This document shows positions 29,522 to 38,326 of a stretch of 64,000 nucleotides of DNA, one piece after another (position 1 is the stretch's first letter; every line of letters begins with the position of its first letter). The translations under genes and the position numbers were made by a program. Source of the DNA: Halomonas halmophila (GTDB lineage Bacteria > Pseudomonadota > Gammaproteobacteria > Pseudomonadales > Halomonadaceae); NCBI RefSeq assembly GCF_006540005.1, contig NZ_BJOC01000003.1, positions 62,001 through 126,000 of the forward strand, written 5' to 3'. Under the pieces are notes generated by a model. It had not been told where the DNA came from, made no database searches, and saw nothing but the letters and a program-made list of their open reading frames with translations.

Positions 29522-31254
29522 ATGTGATTCTGATCACCGCCTGCCCGAGCGGCATGGCCACCTCCTATCTGGCGGCGCGTCGCCTGAAGGGGGCCGCTGA
29601 ACGTCGTCATTGGCAGGTCAGCGTCGAGGCCCATGGCGTGGCACAAGCCGCCACGCCCGTGGATGCGGCGACCCTGGCGGCGGCCGACCTGATCGTGGTG
29701 GCCGCCGAGCAGGTGCCCGAGGGCGAGCGTTTCAGCGGCAAGCCCGTCTTCCAGGCACCCATCGAGGCGGCCCTGCCGGACCCCGATGCCTTTCTGGCGC
29801 GCGCCGAACGCGAGGCCCGGGCCTACCAGCCGGAGACGGCGACGCGCTCGAGCACGGCGAATGCCGCCGAGGGTCAGAACATCGTGGCCGTGACGGCCTG
29901 TCCCACCGGCGTGGCGCATACCTTCATGGCCGCCGAAGCGCTGGCCGAGGCCGGGCGCAGCCTGGGTCATCGGATACGCGTCGAGACCCAGGGCTCGGTC
30001 GGCGCCCAGGATGCGTTGACCGATGCGGAAATCGCCGTCGCCGATGTAGTGATCCTGGCCTGTGATATCGAAGTGGACCCGGCCCGGTTCGCCGGCAAGC
30101 GGACCTACCGTACCTCCACCGGCAATGCCCTGAAGAAGCCGCAGCCGACCATCGAGGCGGCCCTGGCGGAGGCCCGGGTAGAGAGCGCCGGGGCCGGGTC
30201 GGGCAGCAGCCAGAGCGGGCAGAGCTTCAAGGAGAAGGGCGTCTACAAGCACCTGCTGACCGGGGTGTCCTTCATGCTGCCGATGGTGGTCGCCGGTGGC
30301 CTGCTGATTGCCTTGTCCTTCGTCTTCGGTATCGAGGCCTTCAAGGAAGAGGGCACCCTGCCCGCGGCCCTGATGCAGATCGGCGGGGATACCGCCTTCG
30401 CGCTGATGATCCCGGTGCTGGCCGGTTACATCGCCTATTCCATCGCCGATCGGCCGGGCATCGCACCCGGCATGATCGGCGGCATGCTGGCGTCGAACAT
30501 TGGCGCCGGCTTCATCGGCGGTATCCTGGCCGGCTTCCTGGCCGGCTACACTGCCTGGGCGATCACCCGCTACATCAAGCTGCCGGCGAGCGTCGAATCG
30601 CTCAAGCCGATCCTCATCATTCCGCTGCTGGCCAGCCTGGTCACTGGTCTGGTGATGATCTATGTGGTCGGCGAGCCGGTGGCCGGTATTCTCGCCGCCC
30701 TGACGGCCTTCCTGGAGAATATGGGCTCGGCCAATGCCGTGCTGCTGGGGACCCTGCTGGGTGCCATGATGTGTTTCGACATGGGCGGGCCGGTCAACAA
30801 GGCGGCCTACACCTTCGGCGTGGGCCTGCTGGCTTCGGAAAGCTATGCGCCCATGGCCGCCATCATGGCCGCCGGCATGGTGCCGGCCATCGGCATGGGC
30901 ATCGCCAGCATGGCGGCGGCGAGCAAGTTTTCCCAGCCGGAGCGCGAGGCGGGCAAGGCCTCCTTCGTGCTGGGGCTGTGCTTCATCAGTGAAGGCGCCA
31001 TCCCCTTTGCCGCCAAGGATCCGTTGCGCGTGATTCCGGCCAGCATGGTCGGTGGGGCGCTGACCGGCGCTTTGGCGATGCTGTTCGGCGCCGAGCTGAT
31101 GGCGCCGCATGGCGGCATCTTCGTGCTGTTGATCCCCAATGCCATCACGCCGGTCGTGCTCTACCTGCTGGCCATCGTCGCCGGTTCCCTGGTCACGGGG
31201 CTGGGCTATGCCATGCTCAAGCGTGGCGAGAACCCGGTGGCCGTGGAGGGCTGA
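29518..31254 (+). CDS. fruA: Fructose PTS permease EIIB'BC
   Basis: 578 residues. Two EIIB domains lead: B' at about 1-105 and B at about 120-215 with active Cys128 (VTACPTGVAHTFMAA). B' also keeps a Cys (Cys9, ITACPSGMATSYLAA), whereas E. coli B' has lost it. EIIC starts near 235 (YKHLLTGVSFMLPMVVAGG) and includes the conserved NKAAYTFG and SEGAIPFAAKDP. It imports fructose as fructose 1-phosphate. GGGGGAG precedes the ATG. Confidence 0.96.
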   Translation: MNVILITACPSGMATSYLAARRLKGAAERRHWQVSVEAHGVAQAATPVDAATLAAADLIVVAAEQVPEGERFSGKPVFQAPIEAALPDPDAFLARAEREARAYQPETATRSSTANAAEGQNIVAVTACPTGVAHTFMAAEALAEAGRSLGHRIRVETQGSVGAQDALTDAEIAVADVVILACDIEVDPARFAGKRTYRTSTGNALKKPQPTIEAALAEARVESAGAGSGSSQSGQSFKEKGVYKHLLTGVSFMLPMVVAGGLLIALSFVFGIEAFKEEGTLPAALMQIGGDTAFALMIPVLAGYIAYSIADRPGIAPGMIGGMLASNIGAGFIGGILAGFLAGYTAWAITRYIKLPASVESLKPILIIPLLASLVTGLVMIYVVGEPVAGILAALTAFLENMGSANAVLLGTLLGAMMCFDMGGPVNKAAYTFGVGLLASESYAPMAAIMAAGMVPAIGMGIASMAAASKFSQPEREAGKASFVLGLCFISEGAIPFAAKDPLRVIPASMVGGALTGALAMLFGAELMAPHGGIFVLLIPNAITPVVLYLLAIVAGSLVTGLGYAMLKRGENPVAVEG

Positions 31255-31284
31255 ACCACCAGGCCGGATGAGGTACTCCCGCCG

Positions 31285-31315
31285 CACCCCCGTCGCGCCA
31301 GGCGCGACGGGGGTG
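31285..31315 (+). terminator. Hairpin after fruBKA
   Basis: A 15-bp perfect stem (CACCCCCGTCGCGCC and its complement) around a single base lies 30 bp after the fruA stop. No T-run follows, but its stability and position fit a terminator. Confidence 0.65.
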
Positions 31316-31397
31316 TCCTGCCAAAGGCGTATATTCCTGTCACGCGCAATGGCCAACACTGAGGGGGCATATCCCCATCAATGTCAGGAGCCATGTC

Positions 31398-32918
31398 ATG
31401 ATCTACGCCAATCCCGGTACCCCCGAGGCGCTGGTCGACTTCGCGGCGCGTTACGGCAATTACATCGGCGGTGAATTCGTGCCGCCGGTCAAGGGGCAGT
31501 ACTTCGACAACGTCAGTCCGGTCAATGGCGAGGTGTTCTGCGAGATACCGCGCTCCAGCGCCGCCGACATCGACAAGGCGCTGGATGCCGCCCATGCCGC
31601 GGCGCCGGCCTGGGGGCAGACCTCGGCGGCCGAGCGCAGCAACCTGCTGCTGAAGATCGCCCAGCGCATCGAGGACAACCTGGAAGCCCTCGCGGTCGCC
31701 GAGTGCTGGGACAACGGCAAGGCGGTCCGCGAGACGCTCAATGCCGACCTGCCGCTGGCCATCGATCACTTCCGCTACTTCGCCGGTTGCATCCGTGCCC
31801 AGGAAGGCACGGCCGCCGATATCGATGCCAATACCGTGGCCTATCACTTTCATGAACCCCTGGGCGTGGTCGGCCAGATCATTCCCTGGAACTTCCCGCT
31901 GCTGATGGCGACCTGGAAGCTTGCCCCGGCGCTGGCCGCGGGCAACTGCGTGGTGCTCAAGCCGGCGGAGCAGACGCCGGCCTCGATTCTCAAGCTGATG
32001 GAGGTGATCGGCGACCTGCTGCCGGCCGGCGTGCTCAACATCGTCAACGGCTACGGGGCCGAGGCGGGGGAGGCGCTGGCGACCAGCTCGCGCATCGCCA
32101 AGATCGCCTTCACCGGTTCGACACCGGTGGGCTCGCACATCCTCAAGTGCGCGGCGGCCAACATCATTCCGTCGACCGTGGAACTGGGCGGCAAGTCGCC
32201 GAATATCTATTTCGCCGACATCATGAACGCCGAGCCCGAGTTCATCGACAAGGCGGTCGAGGGCCTGGTGCTGGCCTTCCTCAACCAGGGTGAGGTGTGT
32301 ACCTGCCCCAGCCGGGCGTTGATTCAGGAGTCGATGTACGACGACTTCATGGCCAGAGTGGTGGAGCGCACCAAGGCGATCAAGCGGGGCAATCCGCTGG
32401 ATACCGAGGTGCAGGTGGGCGCCCAGGCCAGTCAGGAGCAGTATGACAAGATCATGTCGTACATGGACGTGGCCCGTGAGGAAGGTGCCGAGTTCCTGAC
32501 CGGCGGTGGCAAGGAGAGCTTCGATCCCGCCTATGACAAGGGCTATTACATCCAGCCGACCCTGCTCAAGGGCGATAACAGCATGCGTGTTTTCCAGGAA
32601 GAGATCTTCGGCCCGGTGGTCGGGGTCACCACCTTCAAGGACGAGGCCGAGGCACTGGCCATTGCCAATGACACCGAGTTCGGACTCGGCGCCGGCGTCT
32701 GGAGTCGCGACATGAACGTGGCCTTCCGCATGGGGCGCGGTATCCAGGCCGGGCGCGTGTGGACCAATTGCTATCACCAGTATCCCGCTCATGCGGCCTT
32801 CGGTGGCTACAAGAAGTCCGGCGTCGGCCGCGAAACCCACAAGATGGCCCTCGAGCACTACCAGCAGACCAAGAATCTGCTGGTCAGCTATGACAGCAAT
32901 CCCATGGGCTTCTTCTGA
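31398..32918 (+). CDS. exaC: NAD+-dependent aldehyde dehydrogenase, ExaC/AldB type
   Basis: 506 residues, the same length as P. aeruginosa ExaC and with the same termini ([11 protein letters not shown] near the start, [13 protein letters not shown] at the end). The NAD site IIPWNFPLL and GSTPVG, the catalytic Glu in VELGGKSPN, and catalytic Cys in [14 protein letters not shown] are present. The family oxidises acetaldehyde and similar aldehydes to acids. AGGAG precedes the ATG. It stands alone, convergent with betT. Confidence 0.9.
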   Translation: MIYANPGTPEALVDFAARYGNYIGGEFVPPVKGQYFDNVSPVNGEVFCEIPRSSAADIDKALDAAHAAAPAWGQTSAAERSNLLLKIAQRIEDNLEALAVAECWDNGKAVRETLNADLPLAIDHFRYFAGCIRAQEGTAADIDANTVAYHFHEPLGVVGQIIPWNFPLLMATWKLAPALAAGNCVVLKPAEQTPASILKLMEVIGDLLPAGVLNIVNGYGAEAGEALATSSRIAKIAFTGSTPVGSHILKCAAANIIPSTVELGGKSPNIYFADIMNAEPEFIDKAVEGLVLAFLNQGEVCTCPSRALIQESMYDDFMARVVERTKAIKRGNPLDTEVQVGAQASQEQYDKIMSYMDVAREEGAEFLTGGGKESFDPAYDKGYYIQPTLLKGDNSMRVFQEEIFGPVVGVTTFKDEAEALAIANDTEFGLGAGVWSRDMNVAFRMGRGIQAGRVWTNCYHQYPAHAAFGGYKKSGVGRETHKMALEHYQQTKNLLVSYDSNPMGFF

Positions 32919-32966
32919 ACGCCACGCCTTGGGCGATGCCATGTCCCGGTAGGAGGGACACACACG

Positions 32967-33002
32967 GAAGCGGCGGCCCAAGGGGGCCGCCGCTTCGCGT
33001 TT
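32967..33002. terminator. Bidirectional terminator between exaC and betT
   Basis: GAAGCGGCGGCCC and GGGCCGCCGCTTC form a 13-bp stem with a 4-base loop, followed by GCGTTT. It lies between convergent genes. Confidence 0.75.
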
Positions 33003-33023
33003 CAGGCAGGGACAATGCGCCCG

Positions 33024-35063
33024 TCAGGTCTGTGAAGCAGCCTCGGGCGGCTCACCCACGGAGCCCGGCATGGCCTGGACCTCGCCGGCCAGCACCAGGA
33101 AGTGGATATGGCGCTCGTACTCGGCCAGGAGGTCGCCGATGACCTGGCCACGGGTGTAGCCGTTGACGTCCTTGTCGGCGCCGCCTTCGGCCAGGTAGAC
33201 ATCGAGGCGCACATAGTAGTCGTCATCCACCGGCAGGAAGCTGGGCGTGCGCAGTCGCCGAGCGCGCACCTGGTAGACGAAGCTGGAGGCGTTGTCGAAG
33301 TCCACCTGCAGGGTCAGGCTGGGTAGCGGCTCGTCGTCGAGCCGGGTTTCCTCGACGCTGGCCTGCTGGCCACGTGACTCGAGCTCCGCGGCGAACTGCT
33401 GCATGGCCGGGCGAATGGCGTGTTCGATGGTCGCGGCAGCACCGGCACGGTTGGAGGTGTCCAGGGCCCGGTCAAGGCGTTCCCGCCAGTCCCCGCCGGG
33501 CGAGCCGGCACTGACATAGTGGCGGGCATCGGACTTGGTGCTCTCGAGTTTCAGGGCGCGGGTCATGCCCGCCATAATGGCGAATATCACCAGCGAGAAG
33601 GGCAAAGCCGTGATCACTACGGCGCTCTGCAGGGCCGAGAGGCCTCCGGCCATCAACAAAGCCACGGTGACCAGGCCGATGGCCACGGACCAGAAGATAC
33701 GCAAGCGGATCGGTGCGTCGTGGTTCACGTCGGCCAGAATCGAGGTGAAGTTGGCCAGCACCAGGGCGCCGGAGTCCGCCGAGGTGACGAAGAAGACGAT
33801 GCCCAGCACGGTCACCACCGAAGCCGTTACCCCGATGTAGGGATACTGCTCGAGGAAGGTATAGATCGTTGTCTGCGGGGAATTCAGCGCCTGCTGGCCG
33901 AGTTCGGTCAGGCCATGGTTGGCGACCAGGTCGATACCGCTGTTACCGAAGATCGACATCCAGGCCATCATGAAACCCAGCGGAATCAGCAGGGCACCGG
34001 TCACGAATTCGCGGATGGTCCGGCCCCGCGAGATGCGAGCCAGGAAAAGGCCGACGAAGGGCGTCCAGGCGATCCACCAGCCCCAGAAGAAGATGGTCCA
34101 CCAGCCCTTCCATTGCTGTGCATCCTCGCCGGCGAAGGCATAGGTATCGAAGCTCATGCCGACGAAGCCGCTGAGGTAGTCACCGGCGTTGAGGACCAGC
34201 GCATCCAGCAGGTGCAGGGTATCGCCCTGAAAGAGCACGAACAGCAGAAGCAGCAGGGCCAGGCCCATGTTGAACTCGGAGAGACGCCGGATGCCTTTCT
34301 CTACACCCGTGACCACCGAGATGGTGGCGAGTATCACCACCAGCACGATCAGCACCACCTGAGTGGCCAGGCTCTCGGGGATACCGAACATGAAGGTCAG
34401 CCCGTAGTTGAGCTGCATTACGCCGATGCCGAGGCTGGTGGCGATACCGAAGACCGTCGAGATGACCGCGGTGATATCGACGGTGTTGCCAATGGGGCCG
34501 TGAATGCGCTTGCCGAGCAGCGGATAGAGCGCACTGCGGATGGCCAGCGGCAGGCGATGGCGGTAGCTGAAATAGGCCAGTGCCATGCCCATCAGCACAT
34601 ACATGCCCCAGCCGGTCAGCCCCCAGTGGAGGAAGGTCTGAGGCACGGCGGCGCGCAAGGCCGCGGCGCTTTCCGGCGCCAGATCGGGCGGTGTCATGTA
34701 GTGCGAGAGCGGCTCGGCGACACAGAAGAACAGCAGGTCGATGCCGATACCGGCCGCGAACAGCATCGAGGCCCAGGAGACCAGAGAAAACTCCGGTCGG
34801 GCATGGTCCGGCCCCAGACGAATGCGGCCGACACGCGAGCAGCCGATCACCACCACGAAGACCAGATAGGCCACGGCGGCCAGCATGTAATACCAGCCGA
34901 AGGTATCGCTCACCCAGGCCAGGGCGGCGTCGAAAAAGGCGCCGGCCTCCTCGGTGAACGTCATGGTCAGCACCAGGAAGACCAGGATCCCGATCACGCT
35001 GCCATGAAAGACGGTTCGATTGATCCGGCCATGCTGGTCCGGACCCGCTAGGTTGGTCGACAT
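33024..35063 (-). CDS. betT: BCCT-family choline/glycine betaine-type transporter BetT with long C-terminal domain
   Basis: 679 residues. Twelve membrane segments include the BCCT core SWASMLFAAGIGIDLLFFCV, HWGLTGWGMYVLMG, and the Trp-rich GWWTIFFWGWWIAWTPFVGLF. After about residue 510 a hydrophilic tail of about 170 residues (DWRERLDRALDTSN... HFLVLAGEVQAMPG) matches the osmosensing tail of long BetT proteins. The family imports choline or betaine driven by ion gradients. A BetI-like palindrome lies just upstream. No betIBA genes are in the window, so substrate choice rests on family resemblance. Confidence 0.92.
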   Translation of the reverse strand: MSTNLAGPDQHGRINRTVFHGSVIGILVFLVLTMTFTEEAGAFFDAALAWVSDTFGWYYMLAAVAYLVFVVVIGCSRVGRIRLGPDHARPEFSLVSWASMLFAAGIGIDLLFFCVAEPLSHYMTPPDLAPESAAALRAAVPQTFLHWGLTGWGMYVLMGMALAYFSYRHRLPLAIRSALYPLLGKRIHGPIGNTVDITAVISTVFGIATSLGIGVMQLNYGLTFMFGIPESLATQVVLIVLVVILATISVVTGVEKGIRRLSEFNMGLALLLLLFVLFQGDTLHLLDALVLNAGDYLSGFVGMSFDTYAFAGEDAQQWKGWWTIFFWGWWIAWTPFVGLFLARISRGRTIREFVTGALLIPLGFMMAWMSIFGNSGIDLVANHGLTELGQQALNSPQTTIYTFLEQYPYIGVTASVVTVLGIVFFVTSADSGALVLANFTSILADVNHDAPIRLRIFWSVAIGLVTVALLMAGGLSALQSAVVITALPFSLVIFAIMAGMTRALKLESTKSDARHYVSAGSPGGDWRERLDRALDTSNRAGAAATIEHAIRPAMQQFAAELESRGQQASVEETRLDDEPLPSLTLQVDFDNASSFVYQVRARRLRTPSFLPVDDDYYVRLDVYLAEGGADKDVNGYTRGQVIGDLLAEYERHIHFLVLAGEVQAMPGSVGEPPEAASQT

Positions 35064-35096
35064 TCAGGACATCCTCTTTGGCTTGGGTAATTCTTT

Positions 35097-35114
35097 TTTG
35101 AATGAATGTTCAAA
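35097..35114 (-). promoter_or_regulatory. BetI-like operator in the betT promoter region
   Basis: TTTGAATGAATGTTCAAA has 6-bp inverted arms TTTGAA and TTCAAA around a 6-bp centre, 34 bp before the betT ATG. It lies in the only strongly AT-rich patch of the region. From memory it resembles BetI (TetR family) boxes of the form TTGA-TG-A-GTTCAA. It would make betT respond to choline. Confidence 0.5.
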
Positions 35115-35215
35115 TAAAATAACACATCATGCGCAGACTGCAAGCCGCGGGCAGTGGCAAGCGCAGTGAGGACATCGGCCGGAGGTGTACCGCACTGACG
35201 GCGGCTGAACGCAAG

Positions 35216-35238
35216 GCGCCCGGCTCGGGGCCGGGCGC
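35216..35238 (-). terminator. Hairpin downstream of the Spy-like gene
   Basis: GCGCCCGGC and GCCGGGCGC enclose TCGGG, 33 bp past the stop of the minus-strand Spy-like gene. There is no T-run in that direction, so function is uncertain. The rest of the 35064-35270 gap shows only the betT operator. Confidence 0.5.
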
Positions 35239-35270
35239 AGAAGAGAGTGAAGATGTGAGGGAGGGCAGGG

Positions 35271-35903
35271 TCAGGCGTCGTTGTGGGCCTCGCCCTTGTC
35301 GCCATCGTGTGGATGGCCACCGCCTTGCGGCCCGCCGCGTCCCTGGGGACGCATGGCTTCGCCCAGGGCCTTCATCTGCTCTTCGTCGAGATGTTCGGAC
35401 AAGGCGTCACGCTGGGTGGTGATCAGCTCTTTCCAGGCCTCGCGACGCGCCTCGGAACTTTCGAATTCCTTGTCCTTCAGGGCCTCGGCATCGGAGCGGA
35501 ACTGTCCGCGCTGCTGATCGAGCGTTTCACGAGTGTCGTCGGACAGTCCCCACTTGTCGTAGAGTGAGTGGATACGCTTTTCACGCGCCTTTTCGAGCTC
35601 GGCACGCCGTTCTTCACGCATTTCCTGCTTGGCCTTTTCGAGGGCGGCCTGGCCATCTTCGCCGAGGATCTTATCGACCTTCTCGCGGTGTTCGGTGCGC
35701 AGCTCCATCATCGATTCGCGATAGTCCTGGCGGGCTTGCTTGAGCGCATCGCGTGTCTTCTGATCGATGCCGGCACGTTCGAAGAGCTCTTGCTTGACGT
35801 CCGAACGCTGGTCGGGCGCGGCACTAGCGGCCAGTGACAAGGGGGCGATGAGTGAAGCCAGCAGGGCAGGCATCAGCAGCTTGCGTGTCAGTGACAGTGT
35901 CAT
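35271..35903 (-). CDS. Periplasmic Spy/CpxP-like (LTXXQ-type) stress protein
   Basis: 210 residues. A signal peptide ends near AASAA-PDQRS. The mature part is almost wholly charged helix (RQDYRESMMELRTEHREKVD, then EKAKQEMREERRAELEKA), as in Spy/CpxP chaperones and related heavy-metal-resistance proteins. The C-terminal tail is rich in Gly, His and Asp (GGPQGGGHPHDGDKGEAHND), suggesting metal binding. AAGGAG precedes the ATG at 35903. In E. coli spy is a BaeR/CpxR target, and baeSR-like genes lie 1.7 kb away on the same strand. Confidence 0.8.
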   Translation of the reverse strand: MTLSLTRKLLMPALLASLIAPLSLAASAAPDQRSDVKQELFERAGIDQKTRDALKQARQDYRESMMELRTEHREKVDKILGEDGQAALEKAKQEMREERRAELEKAREKRIHSLYDKWGLSDDTRETLDQQRGQFRSDAEALKDKEFESSEARREAWKELITTQRDALSEHLDEEQMKALGEAMRPQGRGGPQGGGHPHDGDKGEAHNDA

Positions 35904-36076
35904 GAAAAGACTCCTTGTGTCCTTGAGTGACAGGTTCAGTATCCACTCATGAAGTGCAAGGTTGGTGTAGCAAGCGTGCAAACAACGTGAAGGTCGGCAA
36001 GGGGCAATAGCGTTCAATCCCACTCGGCGTGTCGCGCGCATGATGGGCCGCATGTCTCGAGAGAAGGGAGAATCCC

Positions 36077-36676
36077 ATGACGCTCAGCCTGTTGCTTTCC
36101 ATGTCGGCCTTTGCCCTGGCGGCCTCGATATCACCGGGTCCGGTGAACATCGTTGCCTTCGCGTCCGGGACCCGCCACGGCCTGCGTGCCAGCCTGCGCC
36201 ATGTGGCCGGGGCTGCGCTTGGCTTCACGCTACTGTTGCTGATGATCGGGCTCGGACTGCACAGGCTGCTGGTTCACTGGCCGGCGTTCATCGATGTGGT
36301 CCGTTGGGCGGGGGTGGCCTTTCTGCTGTATCTGGCGCTCAAACTCGCCCTGGATAATGGGCGCTTCGGGGAGGCCGATCATGCGCCGCGCCCCAGCATC
36401 CGTCAGGGCGCCATCATGCAGTGGCTGAATCCCAAGGCCTGGCTGGCTTCGCTGGCCGGCATGGGCGCCTACGCGGCCAATGGTGACCTGGCCACCATCC
36501 TGGTCTTTGCCCTGCTGTATCTGGTGATCTGCTATGGCTCGGTGGCGTGCTGGGCCATCGCCGGCGCCTTTCTGCGCCACTGGCTGCGTGATGCGGCCCA
36601 GGTCAGGTGGGTCAACCGCCTGCTGGCCGCCTTGCTTGTCGCCAGTGCCGCTTACCTCATCCTGGCACACGGCTAG
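36077..36676 (+). CDS. LysE/RhtB family amino acid exporter
   Basis: 199 residues with six membrane segments. The family signature SISPGPVNIVAFASGTRHGL lies near residues 18-37, and MQWLNPKAWLASLAGMGAY marks the second half. Members export amino acids or derivatives; the substrate is not known. AGGGAG precedes the ATG. Its stop overlaps by 4 bp the stop of the convergent AraC regulator gene, a common pairing. Confidence 0.9.
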   Translation: MTLSLLLSMSAFALAASISPGPVNIVAFASGTRHGLRASLRHVAGAALGFTLLLLMIGLGLHRLLVHWPAFIDVVRWAGVAFLLYLALKLALDNGRFGEADHAPRPSIRQGAIMQWLNPKAWLASLAGMGAYAANGDLATILVFALLYLVICYGSVACWAIAGAFLRHWLRDAAQVRWVNRLLAALLVASAAYLILAHG

Positions 36677-37518
36677 CGCCCCGGCGGGTGTCCGCGACGA
36701 TAGTGGCCCGGGGTGGTGGCGCGTAGCCGCTTGAAGACACGCTGGAAATGGGCCTGGTCGGCGAAGCCGCAGTCGGTCGCCACCTCGGCGATGGGACGGC
36801 CGTCGCGCAGGCGGGCCGTGCCGAGCTGGATGCGCTGGTCGAGGAGAAAGGCATGCGGCGTCAGCCCGAAGCGTGCCTTGAAGCGGCGTACCAGGTAGGA
36901 GCGCGACAGCCCGGCCGCCTGACAGATGTCGTCCAGACCGATGGCCTCGGTGCAATGTGCCCTGATGAACGAAGCGGCGCGTTCCAGCCCCGGGGTGTAT
37001 GCCGGTGGTGAAACGCGACGTGGGTCCAGCCGCCTCTGCATCTCGATGACCAGCTGGGTGGCGAGCGTCTCCCGGGCCAGGCGTGTCGCGTTCGGGTCGA
37101 ACAGGGCATCGCAGAGGTTGACGACGCTGCGGTAGAGCGAGCGGTTGCGGCTGGCGTGGGGCGCATACGGCAGAAAGCCCGTGCGGGCAGCGGCGATCAG
37201 TTCCTGCTGAAGATCGGCCAGCCAGTCGGTCTCGATATACAGCATGTCATACGACCAGGGCAGGTCATCGATGGGGTTGCAGGCATGGACCTCACCGGGG
37301 TTCATGACCACCACGGTTCCCGGATGCACCGTCTCGGTATGGCCCTGATTCCAGTAGGTACTATGCCCGCCGGTGATGGCGCCGATCGAAAAGGTATCAT
37401 GGCTGTGCCTGGCGTAGCAGACACGCCGGCCGCCGGTGACCCGGCGTGCCTCGAGGAACGGCAGCGCGGGGTCACGCCAGAAGCGCATGACGTCCTGGCA
37501 TCGTGTATCCCAGTTCAT
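36673..37518 (-). CDS. AraC family transcriptional regulator with N-terminal cupin domain
   Basis: 281 residues. The N-terminal cupin-like effector domain contains CYARHSHDTFSIGAITGG and PGTVVVMNPGEVHACNP. The two C-terminal AraC helix-turn-helix units are IGLDDICQAAGLSRSYLVRR and IAEVATDCGFADQAHFQRVF. ATG 37518 is the first in-frame ATG, with a poor ribosome-binding site. The frame stays open upstream into the heptamer array, where GTG codons occur with GAGGTG sequences, so array-dependent alternative starts cannot be excluded. The convergent LysE exporter is the likely target. Confidence 0.88.
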   Translation of the reverse strand: MNWDTRCQDVMRFWRDPALPFLEARRVTGGRRVCYARHSHDTFSIGAITGGHSTYWNQGHTETVHPGTVVVMNPGEVHACNPIDDLPWSYDMLYIETDWLADLQQELIAAARTGFLPYAPHASRNRSLYRSVVNLCDALFDPNATRLARETLATQLVIEMQRRLDPRRVSPPAYTPGLERAASFIRAHCTEAIGLDDICQAAGLSRSYLVRRFKARFGLTPHAFLLDQRIQLGTARLRDGRPIAEVATDCGFADQAHFQRVFKRLRATTPGHYRRGHPPGR

Positions 37519-37562
37519 TGCTCGGCACTCGTCGAGCACCCGGTGTCGCGACCCTTTCCCTG

Positions 37563-37618
37563 CACCTCGCACCTCGCACCTCGCACCTCACACCTCACAC
37601 CTCACACCTCACACCTCA
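37563..37618 (-). repeat. Heptanucleotide array: 3 x CACCTCG then 5 x CACCTCA
   Basis: Eight uninterrupted 7-bp units lie in the 106-bp gap between the baeR stop and the AraC start. On the minus strand, the direction of both genes, the unit reads TGAGGTG or CGAGGTG and carries a GAGGTG Shine-Dalgarno-like core and GTG codons. The unit is shared with the short array at 17265 and related to the one at 2714. Confidence 0.97.
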
Positions 37619-37624
37619 TCCCTC

Positions 37625-38326
37625 TCACTCTTCCGGCTGGTACTTGTAACCCACGCCATAGACCGAGCGGATGATCTCGCGCTCCGGCCAGATATCGGCG
37701 ATCTTCCGGCGCAGTTTCTTGACGTGGCTGTCCACGGTGCGCTCCGAGACGATGCGGTGGTCGCGGTACATGTGATCCATGAGCTGCTCGCGGGAGAAGA
37801 TTCGGCCGGGCGAGTGCATCATCACGCGCAGCAGCTGGAACTCCACCGCGGTCAGGGCCAGGTCCTGGCCATCCGCCAGGGCGACCCAGCCATCATCGTC
37901 CAGGCTGAGGGGGACGCTGGGGGTGGCATCCTCCAGGGCGGCGCGGCTGCGGCGCAGTACGGCACGCGCCCGAGCCACCACTTCACGGGGGCTGAAGGGT
38001 TTGCAGATATAGTCATCGGCCCCCAGCTCCAGACCCAGAAGCCGATCGACCTCCTCGACCCGGGCGGTGAGCATGATGATGGCGACATGCGGCCAGCGCT
38101 GTCGAATCTCGCGGCTCAGCGTCAGGCCATCGGTGCCCGGCAGCATCAGGTCCAGTAATACCAGCTCGGGGGGATGGTCGCGTGTCTCGATCCAGGGCAA
38201 TACCTCATCGCCGTGATCGATGTGATAAGTGATGTAGTCGCTGCCCTCGAGGTAGTCGGCCACCAGGCGAGCGATCTTGGGTTCATCTTCCACGATCAGG
38301 ACGCGGTTGGTTTCGAGGCGGCTCAT
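37625..38326 (-). CDS. baeR: Response regulator BaeR (OmpR family)
   Basis: 233 residues. The receiver has Asp59 (LVLLDLMLPGTDGLTL), and Lys in GADDYICKPFSPREVVARA, a sequence typical of BaeR. The winged helix ends HVKKLRRKI...IRSVYGVGYKY. BaeR controls envelope-stress and efflux genes in enterobacteria. Its ATG overlaps the baeS stop as ATGA. The array at 37563 starts just past its stop. Confidence 0.9.
   Translation of the reverse strand: MSRLETNRVLIVEDEPKIARLVADYLEGSDYITYHIDHGDEVLPWIETRDHPPELVLLDLMLPGTDGLTLSREIRQRWPHVAIIMLTARVEEVDRLLGLELGADDYICKPFSPREVVARARAVLRRSRAALEDATPSVPLSLDDDGWVALADGQDLALTAVEFQLLRVMMHSPGRIFSREQLMDHMYRDHRIVSERTVDSHVKKLRRKIADIWPEREIIRSVYGVGYKYQPEE

Noticed and set aside
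29164..31359. Minus-strand open frame of about 730 codons opposite fruK-fruA
   Set aside because: Composition is His/Gln/Arg-rich and family-free, while the plus strand encodes clear PTS proteins.
33420..35051. Plus-strand open frame of about 540 codons opposite betT
   Set aside because: It is a shadow of the BCCT transporter with no domain and an atypical His/Gln-rich composition.
37563..37618. CRISPR or direct-repeat element with spacers
   Set aside because: The units are contiguous 7-mers without spacers and there are no cas genes.
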